This document shows, in pieces, positions 1-8,899 of a stretch of DNA of 64,000 bases (positions within the stretch are counted from its first letter, which is position 1; each line of letters opens with the position of its first letter). The notes beneath the pieces were generated by a model. That model saw only the letters and a list, made by a program, of their open reading frames with translations, did not search any database and had not been told where the DNA came from. The position numbers and the translations under genes were made by a program. Origin of the DNA: Dallia pectoralis (taxonomy: Eukaryota > Chordata > Actinopteri > Esociformes > Umbridae); NCBI GenBank assembly GCA_029465975.1, contig CM055754.1:10577929-10641928 (forward strand), read 5' to 3'.

Positions 1-1240
1 TCACCATGTTTAGTTTTGACTCTGGGCTCCACTAGCTGTCCTGAGTTCAGTGATCTGAGTGCCCTGCTTGGTTTATAATCCTCAAACATATCAGAAATGT
101 ATTCAGGGCCCAGTCCGTTCAGAGATTTATAGGCTACTAGCAAAACTTTAAAATCTATTCTGTAACTAACTGGAAGCCAGTGCAAAGATTTAAGAACCGG
201 CGTGATGTGTTCTGTTCTCTTAGTTTTTGTTAACATACCAGCAGCAGCATTCTGAATGAGCTGCAGCTGTTTTACAGACTTTTTGGGAAGTCCAGTTAAG
301 AGCCCATTACAGTAGTCAACCCTACTGGAGATAAATGCATGGATAAGCCTCTCTTGGTCTTTTTTCAACACCAGGTCCTTGATTCTGGCTATATTTCTGG
401 CTTCTCCATGGAGGTTTCTGTTTTCTTTGAGTTTTCTTTACCCTTACCGGTGCGACACAATTCATGACATTGAATATTTTTTCATTAAACTTATCCAGGA
501 GTTTGTCAACTGACTCTGCACTTATTGTTGGTGAAGCAGCTATAGCCTCCATAAATTGAGCATTGGTTCTCTCATTAATGTACCTTTTTTAACAGAAACT
601 GAGTTTACTTGAACAGACACAGAAATGATCCCAAGTCTTGCATGACAGAGGAAAGAGCGAGACCTCTAGAAATAACAAGATCTAGAGTGTGGCCTCGGGT
701 GTGAGTACGCTCTTTCACATGTTGAGTGAGGTCAAAGGTGTCAAGTAGAGAAAAAAGTTATTTGGCATTATTGTCAGTATCATTATCTATGTGGATGTTA
801 AAGTCCCCTGTTACAATAAAGAAGTTGTAATCAACAGATATAACAGAGAGTAGTTCAGCAAAGTCATCAATAAATGTTGCAGAGTATCTCGGAGGTCTGT
901 AAATGGTTAAAAACAAAATTTTGGGAGCACCCTTCAATGTAAAACAAAGGTATTTAAAGGTAGTGTAGTTTCCAAGAGCTATTTCTTTGCACTGGAATGT
1001 ATCTTTGAATAGCGCAGCAACGCCACCTCCTTTCTTACCATTTTGACATGTATTCATATAACCAAAATTATCAGGTGCTGTCTCGTTAAGCACAGTAGCG
1101 CTACTGACCTCATTTAACCAGGTTTCCATCTAATATTTAGTAAAGCCATCTTGATAGAGATGGTAGGGTTCCTCACATTAGCAGGTTGACATGTTACAGA
1201 TAACAGATTTGACTTGTTTACTTCATAAGTGTCTTTCAAT
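1..1240 (-). pseudogene. L2-clade LINE fragment, internally deleted
   Basis: Read on the minus strand, 1240-760 encodes an apurinic endonuclease-like domain: METWLN near the start, KKGGGVAALF, and VTGDFNIHID, the DFN metal-binding motif. The stretch 760-560 continues with typical LINE text (EEHTRGHTLDLV-like) and then a stop. From 552 to about 405 comes the linker ending in KPPWRS. The frame then jumps into the C-terminal end of the reverse transcriptase (sense near RIKDLVLKKDQERL, HAFISSRVDYCNGLL, VLKSLHWLPV and NGLGPEYISD) down to base 1. The catalytic palm with the YxDD motif is missing, so a large internal deletion joined the linker to the RT tail. Frameshifts and stops elsewhere confirm it is dead. 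It occupies the intron downstream of the last alk/ltk exon seen. Confidence 0.8.
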
Positions 1241-2244
1241 CCATTCCTTCTTTTTCTAATTAACACAGGAATTGAGCCTGTATTGCCTTATTGTGTCCCA
1301 CAGCTATTTGCAAACATGTGTGTTCTGTGTATTTATTGTGTAACTGTATGTTGTCCTGCAAATATTTTCGCCTTTTCTTTGCCAGGTTGCTGTGGCAAAT
1401 TAGAATTTTTTCTCAAACGCCTACTTGGTTAAATGAAAAATACAAAAAAGATCAATGTTTGATTTCTAGGCGCTGAAGTGAAGACAAATTGTTGTTGGTA
1501 ATGGCAAACCAAACTCCCCCATGCTCAACTTTTCACCTGAAAGCATTTTGAAGAAGTGCGGCAAAAGGATGAACTTTGGTAGAGAGTTAGTCTTTGATTA
1601 AGAATGTGAGCTGAACAAACTCCATAAAACCGGGAATAAAAATGTAATCACTCTCTCAGGACCAAGATTTGCTTGGCTTAGACGATAAATAGGGCCCAAT
1701 CAAGCACAGCAAGATGAAACAAGTCATCTAGTTCCGTCTTCTGTTTTTTCCCTCGTTCACATCAGTTCCTCACACAGAGGAAATAGAACTCAAGTGCCAG
1801 AGCTAATTGGAGGAAATGGAGGATGAGTGGAGGCCTTTGTATTGATTTTCTCTATGCTGTTTTTCAAAACCAATGATATACTGAGCGATAAGGAGACTAG
1901 GGAAGCTACCAGGCCTGAGGCATGAGGCAAGAGGACCCAATGGGATTCATTAACTGCACGGAGAAAGGGAGGACTGTGGATACTGAACATATGGATTAGT
2001 AAGGAAGAAACTAAGTAAAAAGCTCATCATTACTGTGTCTTTGGACTTGACAGACGATATGCATTTTCTTTCATTTCTAAAGAACATACAAGGTTTGAGG
2101 GTTCTTTCATGCTTTGACGTGGTAAAGATCTCTAATGATGCTGTGGCCCATTTTAACCCTGTTTATATTCACTTTGTTCTTCCAGTGCTTTGATTGGCCA
2201 CATTACATGTCAGTCCAACAATAGAGCAACTTGATTTGCCATAC
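1241..2244. other. intron sequence, no gene recognised
   Basis: AT-rich unique-looking sequence between the L2 fragment and the MAM exon. I searched the minus strand for the exon that should finish the second MAM domain and saw none with matching residues and phase. Short ORFs here look like chance. Confidence 0.4.
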
Positions 2245-2417
2245 CAGTCAACAAGTCCGTAGAGAGGAACGGTAATCAGTCTCCAGCCTCTCTCGACCTT
2301 GGGCGCGCTGGCAGATTGCCACATTCTCTGCTGCTCCTCTGGTTTGGTGCTGTTCTTCATCAGCCACAAAGACAGCGCCCCCTTCTGGCCACCTCCGCAA
2401 CACATCCAGAATCGTAC
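2245..2417 (-). CDS. alk/ltk: alk/ltk exon: later part of second MAM domain
   Basis: Exon of 173 bp on the minus strand. The acceptor ends in cccaaaag, a weak pyrimidine tract; the donor reads gtatgg, also not optimal. It encodes VRFWMCCGGGQKGALSLWL, then KNSTKPEEQQRMW, ERGWRLITVPL and YGLVD. ALK MAM2 has the matching pattern of a hydrophobic strand with SLVLVENKT, then a ...GRMVW segment and W.W...LPL. NST is a possible N-glycosylation site. It starts in phase 0 and ends in phase 2. I could not find the next exon (the end of MAM2) between here and base 1, where an L2 LINE lies; it is probably outside the window. A second open frame over the same bases is a shadow. Confidence 0.72.
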
Positions 2418-2698
2418 CTTTTGGGTAAAGCACAAGTCAGATGTTAATAGATGATAATAGAGAGTTTAGCTGAATTATAGCATGGGTGCATTTAAACTAC
2501 CTTCACCTTCTATTTGGCGTAACTTTAGGTCACCCAGCTCATGAAAGCTGTAAAAAATATATCGTCTTTATATATTTTTATTGAAATGGTTATTGATTGT
2601 TTGTTAGATACAGATGTGACGGGGAGTATTGGCAACCCAACAGCTCCTTTAAATAATTCACATCGGCTCTGAAAATATCTTTGTTGGATTAAAATAAC

Positions 2699-2906
2699 CA
2701 ACCTATTTGGTCTCTACAATTCTTTCTGTCAACCTATTTTGTCTCTACAATTCTTTCTTTCAACCTATTTTGTCTCTACAATTCTTTCTTTCAACCCATT
2801 TGGTAAGTACAATTCTTTCTTTCAACCTATTTTGTCACTACAATTCTTTCTTTCAACCCATTTGGTAAGTACAATTCTTTCTTTCAACCTGTTTTGTCAC
2901 TCACTA
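2699..2906. repeat. 31-bp minisatellite
   Basis: About 6.5 copies of a unit reading caacctattttgtctctac then aattctttcttt, with two sequence versions (gtctctac and ggtaagtac) alternating. It lies in the intron between MAM2 exons. Confidence 0.85.
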
Positions 2907-3352
2907 CAAAGCAGTGTTATGAATCATAACATGAAATAATATGCACAGGCTTTGACCAACATAAACCAGTTCCTACACATTTAAAGGATGCACCCCAACT
3001 TGTTTTCTGATTGGTCCAAATGTGTGCAATATGATTTACATCTAAACTCAGTGCTCAATTTAGGACTCATTTCTCAACTAATTGTAAATGGAAAAAAATA
3101 TATAAATATATATGTAACTTCTCATTCCCAATGTATTGAGAAATCATTGAAAAAAAATGCAAATTGTCAATTATGGAATTGTATTTAAATTCAAAATTGA
3201 CTAAGTTACTTCTATTTTAAGTGAACCCAACCCTAATTGCTAGCATTGAACGAGCACTCATTAAAATGTGTACAAGTTCCCATATAACGTTCCCATTACT
3301 TATAGGTGTTCATCATCTTGTCTGTGTAACAAAAATGCATTTCTCTTGTCTG

Positions 3353-3677
3353 TGCAGTAGCTTTATGTCCCTCTAATATGCTTTATGTAGCTTTATGTCC
3401 ATCTAATATGCTTTATGTAGCTTTATGTCCCTCTAATATGCTTTATGTAGCTTTATGTCCATCTAATATGCTTTATGTAGCTTTATGTCCCTCTAATTTT
3501 CTTTATGTAGCTTTATGTCCCTCTAATATGCTTTATGTAGCTTTATATCCCTCTAATATGCTTTATGTAGTTTTATGTCCCTCTAATATGCTTTATGTAG
3601 CTTTATGTCCATCTAATATGCTTTATGTGCCTTGATGTCCATCTAATATGCTTTATGTAGTTTTATCTCCCTCTAAT
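3353..3677. repeat. 30-bp minisatellite, left part
   Basis: About 11 copies of ctttatgtagctttatgtcc followed by ctctaatatg. The array resumes at 4233-4289 after a solo LTR, so the two parts were once continuous. The open frame across it is a by-product of a 30-bp period. Confidence 0.9.
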
Positions 3678-4227
3678 TGTAAGGGTTTGTGTTGGGTTCT
3701 TGTTTTGTTTGCTTGTTTCTGTCTCCATCTTGTGGGTGTTCATTATGTTTCATCCTGGTACCCTTCCCTTTCCTCTATTACCTAAATTTCACGCCGTTTT
3801 ACTCACCTGTTGCTTGTTAGTCCTCGTTATGTTTAGTATATAGTCTCCCCTGTGTCTCTGTGTGTTTGTCGGGTCATTGTTTCTTAAGGTACGTTGGTTC
3901 TGTTTTCCTCTATGTGGTTTCCTCTATGTGGTTTCCTCTATGTGGTTTCCTCTATGTGGTTTCCTCTATGTGGTTTCCTCTATGTGGTTTCCTGTATGTG
4001 GTGTCCTGTATGTGGTGTCCTGTATGTGGTTTCCTGTATGTGGTTTCCTGTGCTTGTCCTGTTAGTAAGTGTTGTAGGTATGTTTCTCACTTTGTTCTTT
4101 GTGTTTACTGTTTCTTAAGTTCTCTGTTCCTGTGCCTGTCTGCCTGTGAGAGAAATAATTATCTCTTTTGAAGTACTCTCTGCGCCCGTGTCCACTTCTC
4201 TGTGATCTGCCATGTCGGATCGTAACA
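3678..4227 (+). mobile_element. probable solo LTR inserted in a minisatellite
   Basis: A 550-bp block interrupts the 30-bp array. It starts TGTAAGGG and ends CGTAACA (TG...CA), and is bounded by ctaat on the left and ctaaa on the right, a 5-bp target duplication with one mismatch. A TATA-like tatatag lies near 3838. No internal retrotransposon genes are present, as expected after LTR-LTR recombination. It carries its own 14-bp minisatellite at 3903-4050. Confidence 0.6.
3903..4050. repeat. 14-bp minisatellite inside the solo LTR
   Basis: About 11 copies of tatgtggtttcctc, the later ones changing to cctg. Open frames in all phases are artefacts of the repeat. Confidence 0.85.
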
Positions 4228-4232
4228 CTAAA

Positions 4233-4289
4233 ATGCTTTATGTAGGTTTATGTCCCTCTAATATGCTTTATGTAGCTTTATGTCCATCA
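4233..4289. repeat. 30-bp minisatellite, right part
   Basis: Two copies of the unit seen at 3353-3677, displaced by the inserted LTR. Confidence 0.8.
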
Positions 4290-4391
4290 GCTATAACAAG
4301 ATCTTCTATTGTAATTTACTCCACAGGTTGATGAGAGCCATTTGCAACAGATCTTTACTACAAATCCCAAATATACACGATCATAGATGAT

Positions 4392-4645
4392 TGTTCCAAA
4401 CCCATTGATTATGTCTTAATATGCACACTGTACTTACCTCAGTAAACCCATTGATGATGTCTTAATATGCACACTGTATTAACCTCATTAAACCTCAGCA
4501 AACCCATTAATTATGTCTTAATATGCACACTGTATTAACCTCAGCAAACCCATTGATTATGTCTTAATATGCACACTGTATATACCTCATTAAACCTCAG
4601 TAAACCCATTGATTATGTCTTAATATGCACACTGTATTAACCTCA
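4392..4645. repeat. diverged tandem repeat, about 45-60 bp
   Basis: Five copies built around cccattgattatgtcttaa followed by tatgcacactgtattaacct. Spacing varies because some copies have an extra cattaaacctcag piece. Confidence 0.75.
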
Positions 4646-4970
4646 ATACAAGCTTACCAGGATGTATTGTTTTCTCCCAGGCTGACCAAAAAAGGTATGA
4701 ATAATGCATTATATTGCTATTACAGCTAGCAAACGATTTGCTATTACATATATATATATATATATATGTATTCCATTGTACTGTCAGGCATGGTCCCCAA
4801 TGGATTTGGCTTACCTTGTTCGGCTTACCTGGGATTGACACTTCATTCAATAAATGTTGCTAGCCCAAACCTATCTGATGTTATCAAACTGAGGTCAATT
4901 CCAGAAATAAAGTGAATATTAATATATGCATTAGTAAATGAGGCATGAATAAGTAATGAGCCATGAGTTT

Positions 4971-5301
4971 CCACTAGATCTCCCTCTCACCTGTCACCTA
5001 GCACACGTGTGTTTATGTGTGTGGGAGACAGATACCCCACTAGATCTCCCTCTCACCTGTCACCTAGCACACGTGTGTTTATGTGTGTGGGAGACAGATA
5101 CCCCACTAGATCTCCCTCTCACCTGTCACCTAGCACACGTGTGTTTATGTGTGTGGGAGACAGACGCCCCACTAGATCTCCCTCTCACCTGTCACCTAGC
5201 ACACATGTGTTTATGTGTGTGGGAGACAGACGCCCCACTAGATCTCCCTCTCACCTGTCACCTAGCACATGTGTGTTTGTGTGTGTGGGAGACAGACACT
5301 C
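4971..5301. repeat. 66-bp minisatellite abutting an alk/ltk splice donor
   Basis: Five copies starting ccactagatctccctctcac. The period is a multiple of three, so it gives long chance ORFs. It ends about 14 bp from the donor of the exon at 5315. Confidence 0.9.
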
Positions 5302-5314
5302 ATTTGTTCTTTAC

Positions 5315-5418
5315 CTCACATGGAGAGTTTCTCAGGGGAGGTGGGAATAGAGGACTCCTAAGCAACGCTGACCCTTGATGACCCTTGACCTGCCCTCCGT
5401 CCACACTAAACACGGCAC
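5315..5418 (-). CDS. alk/ltk: alk/ltk exon: middle of second MAM domain
   Basis: Exon of 104 bp between acceptor gcgttacag and donor gtaaag on the minus strand. It encodes GAVFSVDGGQ, KGHQGSALL and a closing NSPCE, matching the ALK MAM2 segment that has a HQ..ALLL stretch and ends SSPCE. It ends exactly on a codon boundary, and the next exon (2245-2417) starts on one, giving the join CE-VRFW. A 66-bp minisatellite ends about 14 bp beyond the donor, so the intron from here to 2417 begins almost directly with tandem-repeat DNA. No frame damage is seen. Confidence 0.8.
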
Positions 5419-5548
5419 CTGTAACGCAAATATGTGTATACTTGTATTGACTTCTTAGATAACCTTAGGGGGTAGTCTAAAGGGTAACATAATCACAGGG
5501 GCTTTCGATATGGATAAGTATGCTGTGTTAGAGTAACCAACTACTCAC

Positions 5549-5686
5549 CTGAGGATGATTGACAGCTTGACCGCACCCCCTTTGGAAGGGTAGTGACACG
5601 TATCCAAGAGGATCCCTTGGTTACGATTGGCTGCCAGCCACATTCACCCTCTTCAAATGAGCAATAACTGCCATTAAGAAACTGAC
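5549..5686 (-). CDS. alk/ltk: alk/ltk exon: start of second MAM domain
   Basis: Internal exon of 138 bp with acceptor ccctgttttag and donor gtgagtag on the minus strand. With the split Arg codon it reads RQFLNGSYCSFEEGECGW and continues through SSWIRVTTL. The motif YC.FE.G.CGW is the typical opening of a MAM domain and corresponds closely to the ALK segment with FYC, FEDG and CGW that follows its LDLa module. It enters with two bases and leaves with one (phase 1), and joins the exon at 5315-5418 as g+gt = Gly. It is only about 130 bp from that exon. A 70-bp minisatellite begins about 20 bp upstream of the acceptor, so the polypyrimidine and branch region lies against repeat DNA. Confidence 0.82.
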
Positions 5687-5705
5687 CTAAAACAGGGAGA
5701 GAGAG

Positions 5706-6122
5706 GTAGAAAGATTAGAGCTGTAGTTACAGAGATATAAGCTGATGGTAAATATAAAAAGAAATAACCATAGATGTAGAAAGATTAGAGCTGTAGTTAC
5801 AGAAATATAGGCTGATGGTAAATATAAAAAGAAATAACCATAGATGTAGAAAGATTAGAGCTGTAGTTACAGACATATAGGCTGATGGTAGATATAAAGA
5901 GAAATAACCATAGATGTAGAAAGATTAGAGCTGTAGTTACAGAGATATAAGCTGATGGTAGATATAAAGAGAAATAACCATAGATGTAGAAAGATTAGAG
6001 CTGTAGTTACAGAGATATAAGCTGATGGTAGATATAAAGAGAAATAACCATAGATGTAGAAAGATTAGAGCTGTAGTTACAGAGATATAAGCTGATGGTA
6101 AATATAAGGAGAAATAAACAGA
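5706..6122. repeat. 70-bp minisatellite next to an alk/ltk splice acceptor
   Basis: Six copies starting gtagaaagattagagctgta. It begins about 20 bp from the acceptor of the exon at 5549-5686. Confidence 0.9.
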
Positions 6123-6514
6123 GAGAAAGGAAGAGAGCAAAACGTGGGACATGATGTCAATAGTAAAAATGTAGAAGAAATGGCTATAAATTGAGCGGAA
6201 GAGAAGCGTTGGAGGGGAATGGAGAAGAGAAAATGTAGGGCTAATTATTTGGTCCCAGTGCTTCTGAAAAAGTGAGTCTGATGAAGTGAAACTGAAGAAA
6301 AGAGGGAAAGAGTGGGTGAAAGATGTGGAAAAGAGTTAACAGAGCAGGAAGGACAAAAACACAGGCTGATAAAGTGGGCCCTATTGCTCTAATAGATAGT
6401 GAGTTAGTACAAAACGTTGGACAGGAAAGGAAAAAAACAGTGACAGTAAGAGAGATGCAGTTAGAGGAAAAAGAGAAAAGGAGAGCACGGTGATGACGGA
6501 GACAGGGAACCGAG

Positions 6515-6785
6515 AGAGAACAGTGGCAAGAAAGAGAAAGGTAGAGAGAAACCAAGAGAGAGAACAGTGGCAAGAAAGAGAAAGGTAGAGAGAAACCAAG
6601 AGAGAGAACAGTGGCAAGAAAGAGAAAGGTAGAGAGAAACCAAGAGAGAACAGTGGCAAGAAAGAGAAAGGTAGAGAGAAACCAAGAGAGAGAACAGTGG
6701 CAAGAAAGAGAAAGGTAGAGAGAAACCAAGAGAGAGAACAGTGGCAAGAAAGAGAAAGGTAGAGAAACCAAGAGAGAGAAGGCAA
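6515..6785. repeat. ~44-bp purine-rich minisatellite
   Basis: About six copies of gaacagtggcaagaaagaga then aaggtagagagaaaccaag. Strong purine bias on the plus strand; minus-strand ORFs of leucine, serine and phenylalanine are artefacts. Confidence 0.85.
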
Positions 6786-7079
6786 AAGGTAGAAGGGTGG
6801 AGAGAGAAAATATATTGAGAAAGAAATAGAGCAAGAAATACAGGGAAAGAGTACACATAAATACTGGGGAGAAAAAATAGATTAGGAGATGAGATTATCG
6901 TCTAGGCTGGAATGATGAAGAGAAGGATTATACTTTATAAAAGGGGAGGAGATATAATCCAAGTGCTATGTGTAAGTTTGGCACTAACAAGGCCTCTACT
7001 GTCAGTGCCATTGGTATACACACCACCCCCGCTCCTTCCCCCCTGACCCTAACCCGCTGACACAGAAGACAACACGCAT

Positions 7080-7250
7080 GTTCCCTATCAGGGAACTTCG
7101 AGCTGCGTGAAAACGCTATGGGAACGCTCTGCGTGAGTGCGTCATGAAGCACATGTGTGTCCAATGGCGTGACGGAACGTCACAGACGGGTGACGTCGCG
7201 ACCAGGAAGTCATAAAAGCACCCCTAATTACCGGCACCTTCAGTTTTTTG
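7080..7250 (+). repeat. DIRS left inverted terminal repeat
   Basis: Begins gttccctatcagggaac and includes gcgtgacggaacgtcacaga and cataaaagcaccc. Its complement forms the right end, which has an additional distinct outer tip, as is usual for DIRS ends. Confidence 0.88.
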
Positions 7251-7354
7251 TTGCTTCAGCAAGTGCATGTTGTGACAGTCCTCGCGGGTTTCTGCTATTA
7301 CGTTGTTAATTCAGAAATTTTCTTTGCATTTATGTACAAGAGCTCACCGCGATT

Positions 7355-8815
7355 ATGGCAACCGAGCGGCGTTTCAGACAGTGTGCTTCTCCCTGCAACC
7401 GCTTTCTCACGGGCCGGGACACACATGTTCTGTGCGTAGTTTGTTTGGGAGAGGAGCATGCTCGGCTAGCCTTGGAAGAGGCTAGCTGTAAGCATTGCGA
7501 CCGTCTCGCCATTCGTTCACTGCGCTCTCGCCTGGCGCTTTTTCAGGAAAGCGGCTCGGTTCGCGTTCCCCGCGGTTCAGGTCCCGCCGCTGCCGAGGCA
7601 CGGCGCCGACTGACGTCGTGGGGTTCGCAAGCGGATCTAGCATGCGGTTCCGAGACGGCTTCTGCATTTTCTCGGTCCTCGTCTGCTAGAGCCAGTGCCT
7701 CGGCTCGGGGTTCGGAAGTACCCGCGCGGGTTTCTTCCGCCCTGGGTGAGGCACCTTTTTCTCAGCCGTCCAGTTCTGAGGAAATGGAGGTTGAAAACCT
7801 CGAGGCGGAGGATGAATTGTTGGTTCAGTCACCTGCGAACGAGGAGCTGCTGGAGGTACTCACCCGAGCTGTGGGAAAGCTCAACATCGAGTGGCCGGCT
7901 GACAGGCAGGAGTCTGCTTCAACTAGTAAGTTGAATGAACGATTCTTGCCCTCCCGTGCTTTACCTCCTCGCCGGTGTTTGCCTTTCTTCCCGGACCTCC
8001 ACACTGAGGTGTCGAGGTCCTGGAAAAAGCCGGTGTCGTCCCGGGTGTTTAATCCGCGGACTCATATGTATTCGAATGTTGCCGAGGCTAATGTTCATGG
8101 GTACGGGCCGGTCGCGGAGGAGATACTGGCGAGCCATTTATCTCCCGCGGCATCGTCTCTGAGGACACCGGCATTGCCCTCCAAGGCGTTGAAGACTACT
8201 TCAGCGCTGGTGGGCAAAGCTTATTCGGCGGCGGGTCAGGCAGCTTCCTGCCTGCATACTATGTCTATTCTACAGGCATATCAGGCAGAGCTGCTTAGCG
8301 ACGGGGCTCAGGGGGAGACTGTAAGTCCCGATGAGGTTCGAGAACTTCGTCAGGCGGCGGATTTGTCTCTTCGTGCCACTAAGGAGACGGCCAAATCAGT
8401 GGGCCGTGCTATGGCAGCCTTGGTGGCTACGGAGAGGCATCTCTGGCTAAGCCTCTCTGATATGAGAGATAGGGAGAAAGCCTTCCTTCTGGACGCGCCT
8501 CTTTCCCCCGACGGCCTCTTTGGCCCTGCTATTGGCTCGGTCGTCGAGAGGTTTCAGGAGGAGAGAAGGCAGGCGGCTGCCTTCCAGAAATTTCTCCCCC
8601 GTCGTAGCCGCGTCGCGGGGGCTGTCGGACGGGGAAAGCCCCGCCCGGCGCCGAGCACGGCACACCGGGCGCAGCAGAGAGTGAGTGTCGCTACTCGGGC
8701 GCCCCCACACGATGAGTGGGCCGGGGGGCGACGCTCACAGGCGGGGCCTTCGAGGGGTAGGACAGTTCCGAGGCCTGTCGCTACAACCAAGAAGGCTTTG
8801 TCTAAGAGACCCTGA
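7355..8815 (+). CDS. DIRS ORF1, gag-like protein
   Basis: Intact 486-residue frame. It begins MATERRFRQC and soon shows a cysteine-rich segment (C at 27, then CVVC, EEHA and CKHC by about residue 48) resembling a zinc-binding knuckle near the N terminus. An acidic patch (EEMEVENLEAEDELL) follows around residues 140-155. The C terminus is basic and rich in Arg, Pro and Ala, suitable for nucleic-acid binding. ORF1 of DIRS elements is assigned a Gag-like role by position. The start was chosen because it is the first ATG in this frame after the left terminal repeat and about 140 bp after its TATA element. Its end overlaps the open frame leading into the RT. Confidence 0.75.
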   Translation: MATERRFRQCASPCNRFLTGRDTHVLCVVCLGEEHARLALEEASCKHCDRLAIRSLRSRLALFQESGSVRVPRGSGPAAAEARRRLTSWGSQADLACGSETASAFSRSSSARASASARGSEVPARVSSALGEAPFSQPSSSEEMEVENLEAEDELLVQSPANEELLEVLTRAVGKLNIEWPADRQESASTSKLNERFLPSRALPPRRCLPFFPDLHTEVSRSWKKPVSSRVFNPRTHMYSNVAEANVHGYGPVAEEILASHLSPAASSLRTPALPSKALKTTSALVGKAYSAAGQAASCLHTMSILQAYQAELLSDGAQGETVSPDEVRELRQAADLSLRATKETAKSVGRAMAALVATERHLWLSLSDMRDREKAFLLDAPLSPDGLFGPAIGSVVERFQEERRQAAAFQKFLPRRSRVAGAVGRGKPRPAPSTAHRAQQRVSVATRAPPHDEWAGGRRSQAGPSRGRTVPRPVATTKKALSKRP

Positions 8816-8899
8816 CAGGGGGGTCAAACCGCTGGGGGTGGTCCCCACCAGGGGAGTAGTGAGCTCCTCCTGGTGCCCTCAGCGGGGTGGCCTGGGCGA

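Noticed and set aside
1241..2244. Next alk/ltk exon (end of MAM2)
   Set aside because: Searched on the minus strand; a serine/leucine-rich frame at 1790-1990 does not fit the expected residues or phase.
2248..2433. 61-codon minus-strand ORF over the MAM exon in another frame
   Set aside because: The MAM frame fits ALK/LTK residues and splice phase; this frame does not.
3378..6858. Several repeat-encoded ORFs, some with hydrophobic character
   Set aside because: They coincide exactly with minisatellites; the hydrophobic look comes from pyrimidine-rich repeat strands.
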